Below are positions 41,183 to 49,513 of a stretch of DNA of 49,513 nt, piece after piece. How positions within the stretch are numbered: the first letter of the stretch is position 1; every line of letters starts with the position of its first letter. The position numbers and the translations under genes were made by a program. The stretch covers positions 1 to 49,513 of the forward strand of contig DASUKA010000108.1 in assembly GCA_036278935.1 (NCBI GenBank). Direction: 5' to 3'. Source of the stretch: DASSNR01 sp036278935 (GTDB lineage Bacteria; Gemmatimonadota; Gemmatimonadetes; Gemmatimonadales; Gemmatimonadaceae). The notes beneath the pieces were generated by a model that was not told the DNA's origin, ran no database searches, and was given only the letters and a program-made list of their open reading frames with translations.

Positions 41183-42280
41183 ATGCGGATTCTGTTTTAC
41201 AGCGAGGCTCGCGCCTGGAGCGGGAGCGTGCGCGCCTTCGTGGCGGCCGCGCGCGGGCTCACCGCGCGCGGGCACCAGGTGATGTTCGCGGGTCCTCCTG
41301 AGAGCGCCGCGCTGGGGCGCGTTGGCGCGAGTGCTGGAGCGGGCGAAGCGCTGCCGTTCAGAGGTGACGGCTCGGTGGTGGGTGCCGCGTTGCGGCTGCG
41401 TCCGATCCTCGCGCGCCGGTTCGTGGAGGTGGTGTTCGTGGACGACGCTCGCGCGCACCTCGTGGCGGCCACCGCGGCGTGGCTGGCGGATCGCGCGGCC
41501 GTGGTGCGGCGCGTGCCGGTGGGCACGCCGCCCACGCTCTCGCCCGCCGGCCGCGTGGCGCTCCGTCTGGCCACCACGGGCTTTGCGCTGAGCTCGGACG
41601 ACGAAGTGCATGGCGTCCTCTGCCTGGCGCCGACGCCGCTCCAGCCGGTGGTCATCCCGCTCGGCGTGGACGTGGAGCGATACGACGACGTGCGGGCGAT
41701 GGCTCGCGCGGAGTCGGGCGTGGCCGCTGACACCGAGCTCATCGTATGCGTGGCCGATAGGGACAGCCGCCTGCGGGCGGCCACCGTGTTGCGTGCGGTG
41801 GCACTGCTCGCGCCGCGCCATCCGGAGCTGCGTCTGGCCGTAGTCGGGGCTGGATCGGATAGTCAGGAGATCCGCGTTCACGCCGCCGCGTTGCGCATCA
41901 CCAAGCGCGTGAGCTTCCTTGGCGGACGCAGCGATACGCAGGCGCTCTTCGCGGCGGCGGACCTGGGATGGGTGGTCGCGGGAGGAGACGACGGCGCGTT
42001 CGGAACGCTGGACCTCCTGGCATCTCGCGTGCCCGTGCTCGCCGAACGCGGCACCATCGCGCAGTCCTTCGTGCCCGACGGCATCGCTGGAGTGCTGCTG
42101 CCGCCCGACGATCCGCCCAACTGTGCGGCGGCCATGGCGCGGCTGCTGGCGCTTGCGGAGGAGCGGCGGGCGATGGGGAACGCCGGCCGCGCGCGGGTGC
42201 TGCGCGACTTCCCCGAATCCGCAATGATCCAGGGCTTCGAGCGGGCGGCCCTTGCCGCCGGGAACCGCGCCCAGTGGTGA
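41183..42280 (+). CDS. Glycosyltransferase family 4-like protein
   Basis: 365 residues, GT-B fold. N-terminal Rossmann start MRILFYSEARAWSGSVRAFVAAARGL, linker VVIPLGVDVERYDD, and the C-terminal nucleotide-sugar domain with RVSFLGGRSDTQALFAAADLGWV. The usual EX7E catalytic motif appears as an Asp-to-Asp version (DDGAFGTLDLLASRVPVLAE), and the acceptor half is divergent. AGGAG abuts the ATG with almost no spacing. Probably acts on a cell-surface glycan or lipid at the inner membrane; its end overlaps the acyltransferase start. Confidence 0.87.
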   Translation: MRILFYSEARAWSGSVRAFVAAARGLTARGHQVMFAGPPESAALGRVGASAGAGEALPFRGDGSVVGAALRLRPILARRFVEVVFVDDARAHLVAATAAWLADRAAVVRRVPVGTPPTLSPAGRVALRLATTGFALSSDDEVHGVLCLAPTPLQPVVIPLGVDVERYDDVRAMARAESGVAADTELIVCVADRDSRLRAATVLRAVALLAPRHPELRLAVVGAGSDSQEIRVHAAALRITKRVSFLGGRSDTQALFAAADLGWVVAGGDDGAFGTLDLLASRVPVLAERGTIAQSFVPDGIAGVLLPPDDPPNCAAAMARLLALAEERRAMGNAGRARVLRDFPESAMIQGFERAALAAGNRAQW

Positions 42281-43227
42281 CGCCGTCCACCGGCGCCGAG
42301 CGCTACACGCCTCCCACGTTCGGCGATCGTGCCGAGTACCTGGCGTTGCGCACGCTCATTCGCGGGCTCGGACTGGTGCGCTGGGAGCGGGCCGCCGGCG
42401 CCGGTGCTCGACTGGCCGCGCTGGGCTACCGGCCCTTCGGTATCAGGCGCCACGTCGTGGAGCGACAGATCGCGGCCGCGTTTCCCGAGCTGACGCCCGG
42501 CGAGGTGGCTGACCTGTCGCGCGCTTCGTTCGAGCACCTCGGGCGTGTGGCGGTAGAGACCGCGCTGCTCCCGAAGATGGGGCGCGAAGGGGTCATGCGC
42601 CTGGTGCAATGCGTGGACGGATGGGACGTGGTCGAACGCGCCATGGCGCCGGGACGCGGCATGATTTTCGTGACCGGCCACCTCGGCAACTGGGAGCTGG
42701 GCGGCGCGTACATCGCGGCGCGCGGCGTGCCGCTGGATGTGGTGGTGCGCCGCATGAGCAACCCGCTGTTCGATGCGTATCTGAACGGCACGCGGCTCCG
42801 CGTGGGCATGACGGTCGTGTACGACTCCGAGGCGGTGCGCCGCACTCCGCGCGCGCTGCGCGTGGGGCGCGCCGTCGCCTTTCTCGCCGATCAGGGCATC
42901 CTGCATCTCGCGTCCACCTTCGTCCCATTCTTCGGGCGGCCGGCCAAGACGCCGCGCGGCCCCGCCGTGTTCGCGCTCCGGTGGAACGTGCCGATGGTGT
43001 TCGGCACCATGCTGCGGCAACCCGGCGGGAGGTATCGGATGATCTTTGAGGAGCTTCCGGTGGAAGACACCGGCGACCGCGAGGGCGACGTGGACCGCGT
43101 GGTCGCCCGGTACACGCAAGTCCTGGAGCGATGGGTGCGCGTGGCCCCGGAGCAATATTTCTGGCAGCACCGGCGGTGGAAGCGACAGCCGGCGGACACG
43201 CCGCCGGAGCTCCGCGATCCGGTATGA
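42277..43227 (+). CDS. LpxL/HtrB-like lysophospholipid (lipid A) acyltransferase
   Basis: 316 residues from GTG 42277 (GTGA overlap with the previous stop). The LPLAT catalytic H-x4-E is at H135-E140 in FVTGHLGNWELGG; AVAFLADQG and FVPFFGRPAKTPRGPAVFAL are the second and third family blocks, and the end YFWQHRRWKRQP matches the conserved W.HRR.K of lipid A acyltransferases. No clear N-terminal helix, so peripheral membrane association is likely. Confidence 0.92.
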   Translation: MTPSTGAERYTPPTFGDRAEYLALRTLIRGLGLVRWERAAGAGARLAALGYRPFGIRRHVVERQIAAAFPELTPGEVADLSRASFEHLGRVAVETALLPKMGREGVMRLVQCVDGWDVVERAMAPGRGMIFVTGHLGNWELGGAYIAARGVPLDVVVRRMSNPLFDAYLNGTRLRVGMTVVYDSEAVRRTPRALRVGRAVAFLADQGILHLASTFVPFFGRPAKTPRGPAVFALRWNVPMVFGTMLRQPGGRYRMIFEELPVEDTGDREGDVDRVVARYTQVLERWVRVAPEQYFWQHRRWKRQPADTPPELRDPV

Positions 43228-43255
43228 ACGCGCTCCGCACTCCGCACCCCCAATC

Positions 43256-44425
43256 ATGAGCTACGATCTCGATACCCTTCGCGCGCGCGAGTTTCCGTGG
43301 GCCGCGCGCGGTGATGCTATCTATCTGAACAACGCCTCGAGCGGCCCACTCCCACGGCGCACGGTGGAGGCGAGCGCGGCGTTTACCGCGCTCCGTGCCG
43401 AACCCTACCGGCTGGGCGATTCGATACAGTTCGACACGCTGCGCCGCTCGCGCGAGCTGGCGGCCACGCTCATTGGAGCGAGCCCGGGCGAGATCGCACT
43501 CATGGTCAACACGACGTACGGCATCAATCTCGCCGCGCGCGCGCTGCCGTTTGCGCCGGGTGACGTGGTGCTCACGCACGACCGCGAATTTCCCGCGAAC
43601 ATCTATCCATGGATGGCGCTGGAGCGGCAGGGCGTGCGGCTGGAGCGGGTGCCCTGCCGCGGCGCGTTGCCCGACGAGGCGGCGCTGCTCGCGGCCATGG
43701 ACCGGCCGCACGTGCGAGCGGTCACGCTCTCGTGGGTCTCCTTCGCGACGGGCTATCGCGCGGATCTCGAGACGATCGGGCGCGCATGCCATGAGCGCGG
43801 ACTCTTCTTCATCGTGGATGCGATTCAGGGCCTCGGCGCGGCGCGGGTAGATGTGAAAGCGTGTCACATCGACGTGATGGCCTGCGGCGCTCAGAAGTGG
43901 CTGCTCTCGCCGTGGGGCTCGGGCTTCGTGTACGTGCGCGACGCCCTGGTGCGGCAGCTCGAGCCGAGCGTGGTCGGGTGGATGGCCATGCGCGCCTCGG
44001 AGGACTTCTCGCGACTGGTGGACTACGACTACGCCTTTCACGACGATGCGCGTCGCTTCGAGGTGATTACGGTGCCGTTCCAGGATTTCGCCGGCTTCAA
44101 CGCGAGCGCGGAGCTGCTGCTGGAGCTCGGGCCCGAGCAGGTGGAGCGCCACGTGCGCGAGCTCGTGGACCATGCGGTGGAGTGGGCCGCCCGGCGGCGC
44201 GACATGCGATTGGTCACGCCGGCCGATCCCGCGTGCCGGGCCGGGATCGTCTCCATCGCGCCGCGCGATCCGGAGGCCGCGTCGGCGCGCCTCAAGGCGG
44301 CTCGCGTGTCACACTCGCTGCGCGAGGGGGCCATCCGGCTCTCGGCGCACTGCTACAACACGCACGAAGAGGTGGAACGTGCGCTGGCGGTGCTGGCGGG
44401 AGGGGAGGGGGCGCGGAGCGGCTGA
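43256..44425 (+). CDS. Class V aminotransferase-fold PLP enzyme
   Basis: 389 residues. AIYLNNASSGPLPRRTVEA, VNTTYGINLAARAL, FIVDAIQGLGAARVDV (PLP-binding D188) and the lysine in ACGAQKWLLSPWGSGFVYV (K214) mark a cysteine desulfurase/isopenicillin-epimerase-like fold. No catalytic cysteine loop of NifS type is evident, so an aminotransferase, epimerase or lyase is more likely than a desulfurase. Last intact gene of the porX-led operon (28-bp gap), next to the repeat-bounded cassette. Confidence 0.88.
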   Translation: MSYDLDTLRAREFPWAARGDAIYLNNASSGPLPRRTVEASAAFTALRAEPYRLGDSIQFDTLRRSRELAATLIGASPGEIALMVNTTYGINLAARALPFAPGDVVLTHDREFPANIYPWMALERQGVRLERVPCRGALPDEAALLAAMDRPHVRAVTLSWVSFATGYRADLETIGRACHERGLFFIVDAIQGLGAARVDVKACHIDVMACGAQKWLLSPWGSGFVYVRDALVRQLEPSVVGWMAMRASEDFSRLVDYDYAFHDDARRFEVITVPFQDFAGFNASAELLLELGPEQVERHVRELVDHAVEWAARRRDMRLVTPADPACRAGIVSIAPRDPEAASARLKAARVSHSLREGAIRLSAHCYNTHEEVERALAVLAGGEGARSG

Positions 44426-44437
44426 CCCCGCGCCCGC

Positions 44438-44548
44438 GCTACCGGGTCGCCTCCGCGCTCACGCTCCCGTTTCCCTCAAGGTAGCGCGCGAGCCACAGGT
44501 AGCTGTCCTGCTCGCTCAGGTGCCGGCTGGCCGCGTTGTACGCAGCGC
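44438..44548. repeat. 111-bp direct repeat, left copy
   Basis: About 91% identical (101 of 111 positions by hand alignment) to 47962-48072, the 3' end of the S9 peptidase gene. Similarity also reaches the preceding CTGA-CCC-GCGC bases, including each neighbour's stop codon. Confidence 0.85.
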
Positions 44549-44590
44549 TTGTAGGCGCACGCATGCGGAACGCGATGCTGTCGTGCGAAA
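44439..44590 (-). pseudogene. Remnant of S9 peptidase C-terminus
   Basis: The minus-strand translation ends AAYNAASRHLSEQDSYLWLARYLEGNGSVSAEATR in pieces matching the end of the S9 peptidase at 47963 (AAYNAASRHL, EQDSY, RYLEGNGSVSAEA). Upstream similarity fades through HDSIAFRMRAP, corresponding to HDVALRIYPPG, and then stops; the catalytic serine and most of the protein are missing. A duplicated fragment left when the cassette between the copies arose. Confidence 0.8.
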
Positions 44591-44879
44591 TGCAAGACTC
44601 CAGGACAGCATCAGCCTGGCTGGGCTGCGGCGCGCCCGCGGTCACAACCAGCCATAGCGGGGGAGCTTACCGCGATCTGGCGGCTCTTCCATCGCCCTAG
44701 GAACCCCTCTTGCTCATACCCGGCACGCGGACTTGGTATGCTGCCCAGTCTCCGCCTGCACTCATGCGCTCGCCACGATGCATGGCGCTTCGCAGCCCGT
44801 GCGCCGCCTGTCTCTCCACCACCTGCCCATGATCCCTCAGCCCGGGTTCCAGCGATGCCGCGTTGCGTGACGTGTCCTG
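44591..44879. other. Spacer between S9 remnant and interrupted lipoprotein ORF
   Basis: No convincing gene. TATGCT at 44738-44743 is a possible -10 box without a clear -35. A short frame at 44854 (MPRCVTCP...) runs into the next gene in another frame and could be the original signal-peptide start if a one-base indel occurred near 44878. Confidence 0.4.
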
Positions 44880-46385
44880 GTGTTCGCACTCTTGGCGGGT
44901 GTGTCCGCCGCCGGGGCATGCACTGATGTGCCCACGAGCCCAGTATCGTCAGGCGCGTCCCATGATGCGTTCACGCGGAACGATTCACTCCTGCACGGGC
45001 TCTTGTTGTCGATCGACCACGAGGCAGTGGCGGCACCGGCGGTTGCTGTGTGCGAGGCAGGCGACGACGCCTGTGCTCAGCTCGTAAGCGCATCGCCGGA
45101 GCTCTTCCAGGGTTTTGCACAACCTGAACCCATCACCCTTACCTTCAGCGGGCCGGTTCACTCCGTCACGGTGACTGGGCGGGGGGCAATCTCCTGCGAT
45201 GGTACATGAGGGACACTTACCGGATTCGATACCGCCGGGACCACGATCGGTGCGATTGACCTGCACCTCATCGATCCTGCGGATTGTTCGCCGGCCGATA
45301 ACCCTGACAACGTCACCTTCGGCGCCACGGGAACGCTCACCAGCGGTGCAGTGATTGCGCGCGCCGTGCTCACACCGATGAGTCTCCTCGAATTCCCTGT
45401 GTTCAACCTGACTGGGCATGCGAGCCAGACGTACACAGTGACGGTCTCGGGCGATGCACCGCCGCACCTTACAGTGACATGTCCGGCCGAGGTGACGCGC
45501 GGCACGGACATCGATTGTGCGATCTCGATCTCGGATTCCACACTCCCCTTCACAATCACCGATCTCTCCGCGCGCGTGGTCACTCGATCGGCCGAGGTAT
45601 TCGAAACGTTGCACTTGCCAATGCCCGGTACGATACCTGCCGGACACGTGTATCACCTGCGAGGGCCGGCGGTGACAACTACCATGCTCACCGCGAGCGC
45701 TTCCGTAACTGTGGACGGTCAGCCGATCATGCTGGGGGGCCAAGCGCAATTTCGCGTCGATCCACGTCCGATGGAGCACGAGCCGTACATCATGCAGCTC
45801 AGGCCACAAATATCTGGGCCTGGTGGAACTACGGCGTATCCGAGACTCGGGGCTGCCACCTTCGGGTTGTATCAATCGCGGAGCCCGGATTGGAACGACA
45901 TTAAGACTGCGACAGTGACGTCGGGACCGAATACCGGACTGTCGTATGTGCTATCCATTCCCGGTATTCCGGCGTCATTGATCTATCTGACTTTCGCGAT
46001 GTTCCCTGGTGATCCCTGGTATGAGGCGCATCCTGTCCACGCAGGTCCACTGAACGATCTCGGACGTCAGATCTGCACCCAGAGCAAGATTGACCGGCTC
46101 AGGCTCGATGTCGAACGGCATGAGGGGGTCACTCTCGCCGACAGCTCGCATTATGGGATCGACCAGAAGGCGTTGCGAGACTGGCAACTCAACGTGGACT
46201 TCGGCGGGCTCGTCGTGAATCTGCCAGGGAGCCCGCAATTGGTACGACAACAGATGGCCCTCAAGATGGCCACTGAATGGAAAATGGAGCGGGAGTACGT
46301 CAGGGAAATCCAGGACGCGTTCGATAGCATCGACACACCCGCGATACTGCACGCGCTCGGCTGTAGCATCTATCTTAAGATTTGA
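44880..46385 (+). pseudogene. Secreted lipoprotein-like ORF interrupted by one in-frame TGA
   Basis: A single frame runs from GTG 44880 to 46385 (about 500 residues) except for one TGA at 45207-45209, after ISCDGT and before GTLTGFDTAG. Coding-like sequence continues across it (GTTIGAIDLHLIDPADC...). The N-terminus, LLAGVSAAGAC, has a lipobox-like end but no basic residues, so the true start may be lost. The first ~300 residues look like extracellular beta domains; the end is helical (DSSHYGIDQKALRDWQL). No family recognised. GC is lower than in flanking genes. It may be a pseudogene, a sequencing error or two proteins (second start near 45351). Confidence 0.6.
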
Positions 46386-46399
46386 CCAGGACCCTGATT

Positions 46400-47122
46400 A
46401 TGCGCTCTCGTACAATGATCACGGCCGCATTCATCGTGCTTTCGCTCGGCGTTGTCGGAGCGGCACGCACGGATGCCCAGGCTGGCCATACAGCGCATGA
46501 CTGCAGCAAGGCGGCCCGCATCGTCGCGCGCGGCCACCCCGTAAAGAAGGAGGATTGGGCCTGGTCGATGCTGCTCGTCTGCGGAGCACAGGACAGCGAA
46601 GCCGCCCATGATGCGTGGCTGCAGCAGCGGAGTGTAAGCGACACGGTACAGCTCGAAGCGACGTACGCGCGGCTATGGAGTTTCCGTGACGCTGGTCTGT
46701 TCGATGCCGCGGCGAGTATCGCGGCAGACGCGGCCGCTACCCCGCAGAGTCGCGTCTACAGCATGATGATGCTCCTCGCGCAGCTCCTCGATGACACGTA
46801 CCCGACGTACGACTTCTTCATTAGCACCGGCCCATTCGATGTCTGCCGCCAGTCAAGCGTGGCTGATCGGACGATTGCCGTCGGGACGCCCCTGCCGAGT
46901 AGCGATCGGCAACGCGCCCGCACGCTGGCGAAGTCACTCGCCGCGGATGAGAGTGCACCGGCCATCGTACGGAGCGCGGGGCGATGCCTTGACCAGGCGC
47001 TGTGGATCGACGATCAGGTGCAGGCCGCGAAGCCCATCAGGCCACCCTCTCGGCAGCCGGCCGCTCCATTGGGACCGCGCCGGTCGGGCTCGGACACAAC
47101 GCGGGCTGGCAATCAGAGTTGA
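46400..47122 (+). CDS. Secreted protein of unknown function, paralogue A
   Basis: 240 residues from ATG 46400 (TTG 46382 is also in frame). Signal peptide about 1-28 (MITAAFIVLSLGVVGAARTDAQA). The mature part is helical with cysteines at CSKAARIV, LLVCGAQ, DVCRQS and GRCLDQ, suggesting disulfides outside the cytoplasm. Its VGTPLP..D...AR.LA...ADES.P...R.A..C block is shared with the next gene. TATCTT at 46371-46376 may be its promoter box. The last ~25 residues are Pro/Arg-rich. No known family. Confidence 0.75.
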   Translation: MRSRTMITAAFIVLSLGVVGAARTDAQAGHTAHDCSKAARIVARGHPVKKEDWAWSMLLVCGAQDSEAAHDAWLQQRSVSDTVQLEATYARLWSFRDAGLFDAAASIAADAAATPQSRVYSMMMLLAQLLDDTYPTYDFFISTGPFDVCRQSSVADRTIAVGTPLPSSDRQRARTLAKSLAADESAPAIVRSAGRCLDQALWIDDQVQAAKPIRPPSRQPAAPLGPRRSGSDTTRAGNQS

Positions 47123-47335
47123 AGCTGTCGCTGAAAACCAGAGTCGAGTTTCCAAGCAATTCATCACGACGTCCTCCGCGTGCGGGGAGGACGCGCTGTA
47201 GTCGATGCGCGACCACGGCCGTGGGGCGGTGCTTATGCTCGCCACCCGGGCATATCGGTGGATCCCCGTGCGGTTGCCCAAGGGCGCCCGGACCCATTGG
47301 GGTATGTGGAAGCCATCATCCAGGGACCAAGCGCC
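47123..47335. other. Spacer with hairpin between the two paralogues
   Basis: CGTCCTCC (47170-47177) and GGAGGACG (47186-47193) form a hairpin, possibly ending the upstream transcript; CCACGGCCGTGG (47213-47224) is a perfect 12-bp palindrome before TATGCT at 47234-47239, a possible -10 box for the next gene. No gene seen. Confidence 0.45.
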
Positions 47336-47953
47336 ATGAGATCCATTATCGCGCTGGCCGCCTTGCTCCTCGTCGTGCCGGGACTTGTCGCGGCGCAGGC
47401 CAACCCGGATTCCGTGAAGCATCGCAACAACTGTCGCCTCGCCGAGCAGGTGCTCGCGACCGGGCAGCCGGGACCGAAGCGTGCGTGGGCCATCCCCTAT
47501 CTATCCGGTTGCGGCGCGGCCGGCGGAGCGGCGCTCGCCACCGCTATCGATCACGAACGGGCGAGTACCGACGTCAAGTCGCTGGAACGGCTCTACTTGA
47601 CGCCAGCCGTGCTCGTCGACCGCGCAATCTTCCAGGAAGTATTGGGGGTAGCCGGAGACGGGGCGGCGAGCGTGCCCGCCCGTATACTGAGCTTCGGGAC
47701 GCTACTAATGTACGAGAGCCCATCGTACTACACGAGTTACGACGAGCTGGTCGGCGCATCATCGCCGGACGCCGGGTGTCGTCTCATCTCACGTCCCCCA
47801 CACCCGGTGCTCGTCGGTACTCCCCTCCCTGCGGACTACCTCGCGCAGTCGCGCGCGCTGGCGCAGCGTGTCGCCGCGGACGAATCCGAGCCGCGCAGCC
47901 TTCGAAATGCGGCGAGCTGCGTGGTGGAAGGAATAGCGCGACTTGGGCCCTGA
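47336..47953 (+). CDS. Secreted protein of unknown function, paralogue B
   Basis: 205 residues from ATG 47336. Signal peptide about 1-20 (MRSIIALAALLLVVPGLVAAQA). Mature protein resembles paralogue A along its length: CRLAEQVLATGQPGPKRAWA against CSKAARIVARGHPVKKEDWA, and HPVLVGTPLPADYLAQSRALAQRVAADESEPRSLRNAASC against IAVGTPLPSSDRQRARTLAKSLAADESAPAIVRSAGRC. Cysteine positions are shared. Function unknown; a small extracytoplasmic domain specific to this lineage is likely. Ends 9 bases before the S9 peptidase stop. Confidence 0.75.
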   Translation: MRSIIALAALLLVVPGLVAAQANPDSVKHRNNCRLAEQVLATGQPGPKRAWAIPYLSGCGAAGGAALATAIDHERASTDVKSLERLYLTPAVLVDRAIFQEVLGVAGDGAASVPARILSFGTLLMYESPSYYTSYDELVGASSPDAGCRLISRPPHPVLVGTPLPADYLAQSRALAQRVAADESEPRSLRNAASCVVEGIARLGP

Positions 47954-47961
47954 TCCCGCGC

Positions 47962-48072
47962 GCTACCGGCTCGCCTCCGCGCTCACGCTACCGTTCCCCT
48001 CGAGGTACCGCACGAGCCACCGGTAGCTGTCCTGCTCGATCAGGTGCCGGCTGGCGGCGTTGTACGCCGCGC
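47962..48072. repeat. 111-bp direct repeat, right copy
   Basis: The 3' end of the intact S9 peptidase gene and partner of 44438-44548. The two copies bracket the lower-GC cassette with the interrupted lipoprotein and the paralogue pair. Confidence 0.85.
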
Positions 48073-49513
48073 CATGATGCCCCGGCGGGTAGATGCGCAG
48101 CGCTACGTCATGCCCCGCGTTGGTCATCGCCGTGAGGAGCTGCATGGTGTTCCGCGGGTGCACGTTGTCGTCCATCATCGAGTGGATGAGCAGCAGGTGG
48201 CCGGTGAGCTTCGCGGCGTTCTCCACCGCGGAGCTGCTCTGGTACCCCGCCAGGTTGTCGTTCAGCAGCCCCATGTAGCGCTCCGTGTAGATCGTGTCAT
48301 AGAGCCGCCAGTCGGTCACGGCCGAGTTCGCCACGCCCGCCGTGAAGATGTGGGGATACATCTCCATGGTGTACACGGTGCTGTAGCCGCCGTAGCTCGT
48401 GCCCATGATGCCGATGTGGTGGCTGTCCACGTAGGGGAGAGTCGCGAGATACTTCGCCGTCTCCGCGAAGTCGTGGCTCTCCCATTTGCCGAGTTGCTTG
48501 TAGACCACTTTCATGAACGCGCTGCCGTAGTTGTTGCTCCCCCGGTTGTTGACGCCGATCACGATGAAGCCGTGCTGCGCCAGCCACTGGTTCCACCCGC
48601 TGCTGCCGAACTCGTCGTAGACCTCCTGCGAGCCCGGGCCGCCATAGACGGCAAACACGACCGGGTAGCGATGTGTGGAGTCGAAGGGCACCGGCTTGAC
48701 CATCGAGGCGTCGATCTTCACGCCGTCGGATGTCGTGAAGCTGAACGGCGTGGGCGGCGAGTAGGCGTGGGTCGTGAGCCATTGACTCACCTGGCTGTTG
48801 TCCTCGAGCGTGCGGAGCTTTCGGCCGCTGCCCGCCGTGGCCCACAGCTCCACCTGCTCCGGCCGGCTGACCGACGACCAGCGGTCGATGTAGTACTTCG
48901 TGTTGGGCGACATGTCGATGTGGTGCGTGCCCTCGGCGGTCGTGATCCGACGCTCGCCCGTGCCGTCGAAGCGAATGGCGTACATCTGGCGCTGGAGCGG
49001 CGACTCTTGCGTGGAGGTGTAGTAAATCTCGCGCCGCTTCGGGTCGATTCCTTCGATGCGCGTCACGCTCCACCGTCCGTGTGTCACCTGCTGGATGAGC
49101 TTGCCCGAGTAGTCGTAGCGGTAGATGTGCTGCCATCCGTCCTGGTCGCCGATCCAGAAGAACTCGTGCGCCCCCGCGGGGAAGGACATGAGATCCTGCA
49201 CGCCGGCGTAGAAGTCGTACACGTCGATCCACGTCGGCGACGTCTGCGTCATGACCAGGCGGTGGCCACCCGTGTTCACATCGAAGAAGAAGAGCTTCAG
49301 CGCGTTCTGCGCGCGGTTGAGCTCGAGCACGGCCAACGTATCGGGATGACTCGTCCAGTAGATGCGCGGGATGTAGAAGTCGCCCTGCGCTCCGGTGTTG
49401 AGCCAGGTGTGGTGCCCCGTGTGGACGTTCACCACACCGATGCGCACCGTCGGGTTGGGGTCCCCGGGCTGCGGAATCGGGATGGAATCGTACACCGGGT
49501 GCGCGCCCGCGTA
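47963..49513 (-). CDS. S9 family prolyl oligopeptidase / dipeptidyl peptidase IV, 5'-truncated by window edge
   Basis: 516 residues visible, frame open to the window end (GTG 49495 is internal). The N-terminal part is a DPP4-type beta-propeller (IGDQDGWQHIYRYDYSGKLIQQVTHG, REIYYTSTQESPLQRQMYAI). The C-terminal alpha/beta hydrolase has the nucleophile in IMGTSYGGYSTVY, Asp in SMMDDNVHPRN and His in YPPGHHGAAYN. Such enzymes cut after proline near peptide N-termini, usually in the periplasm. Its 3' end is duplicated at 44438. Confidence 0.93.
   Translation of the reverse strand, partial: YAGAHPVYDSIPIPQPGDPNPTVRIGVVNVHTGHHTWLNTGAQGDFYIPRIYWTSHPDTLAVLELNRAQNALKLFFFDVNTGGHRLVMTQTSPTWIDVYDFYAGVQDLMSFPAGAHEFFWIGDQDGWQHIYRYDYSGKLIQQVTHGRWSVTRIEGIDPKRREIYYTSTQESPLQRQMYAIRFDGTGERRITTAEGTHHIDMSPNTKYYIDRWSSVSRPEQVELWATAGSGRKLRTLEDNSQVSQWLTTHAYSPPTPFSFTTSDGVKIDASMVKPVPFDSTHRYPVVFAVYGGPGSQEVYDEFGSSGWNQWLAQHGFIVIGVNNRGSNNYGSAFMKVVYKQLGKWESHDFAETAKYLATLPYVDSHHIGIMGTSYGGYSTVYTMEMYPHIFTAGVANSAVTDWRLYDTIYTERYMGLLNDNLAGYQSSSAVENAAKLTGHLLLIHSMMDDNVHPRNTMQLLTAMTNAGHDVALRIYPPGHHGAAYNAASRHLIEQDSYRWLVRYLEGNGSVSAEASR

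Noticed and set aside
44439..44645. Independent small gene of 68 codons on the minus strand
   Set aside because: Its second half is the duplicated end of the S9 peptidase, and its first half matches nothing and lacks a plausible start.
45207..45209. TGA as selenocysteine codon
   Set aside because: No SECIS-like stem-loop directly follows, the protein resembles no selenoprotein, and no sel genes are in the window.

Overview
The window is GC-rich, tightly packed bacterial chromosome. The best guess is a member of the Gemmatimonadota. This rests on an ADOP-type duplicated permease, a PorX-type response regulator, a cytochrome c-FTR1 fusion, Gram-negative outer-membrane genes and the high GC, not on a marker gene. 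No rRNA, tRNA, CRISPR array or intact mobile element was found.

Layout. 1-2113: 5'-truncated ADOP permease. 2114-2743: long non-coding stretch with short repeats. 2744-10567: response regulator with a degenerate GGDEF domain, a TamA/BamA-like barrel and a giant TamB. 10680-18968: a run of plus-strand genes (CxxC mini-protein, unknown 97-residue protein, P1-type peptidase, EamA exporter, HAD phosphatase, CYTH enzyme, unknown protein, AcpS, cytochrome c-FTR1 iron permease, UPF0316 protein), interrupted by one minus-strand DUF6941-like gene.

19080-35264 is one minus-strand array of 20 housekeeping genes, most overlapping by 4 bp or abutting. In transcription order: yebC, ruvC, ruvA, aminotransferase, ruvB, queA, tgt, yajC, def, fmt, tenI/thiE-like, thiS, thiG, rsmB, PASTA protein, rpe, TlpA-like, CdaR-like, tsaD, lgt. 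It joins recombination, tRNA modification, N-terminal formylation and deformylation, secretion, thiamine thiazole synthesis and lipoprotein maturation. A sigma70-like promoter lies before yebC.

35406-44425: orphan ABC-2 permease, DnaB-like ATPase and a small unknown gene, then a plus-strand envelope operon (PorX-like regulator, MsbA-like exporter, glycosyltransferase, LpxL-like acyltransferase, class V aminotransferase-like enzyme). 44426-47960 is a lower-GC accessory cassette with a lipoprotein ORF broken by one in-frame TGA and two paralogous secreted proteins. It is bounded by a 111-bp direct repeat (about 91% identical) copied from the 3' end of the S9 peptidase gene that runs off the right edge.

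Most noteworthy: (i) a modular family of low-complexity, often hairpin-forming elements at gene junctions (six loci), one inserted in frame inside tgt and one forming the apparent N-terminus of the tenI/thiE-like protein; (ii) a perfect 20-bp palindrome over the start codon of the porX-like gene just after a -10-like box; (iii) a recurring TANNTT-N6-start arrangement suggesting leaderless transcription; (iv) the repeat-bounded accessory cassette.
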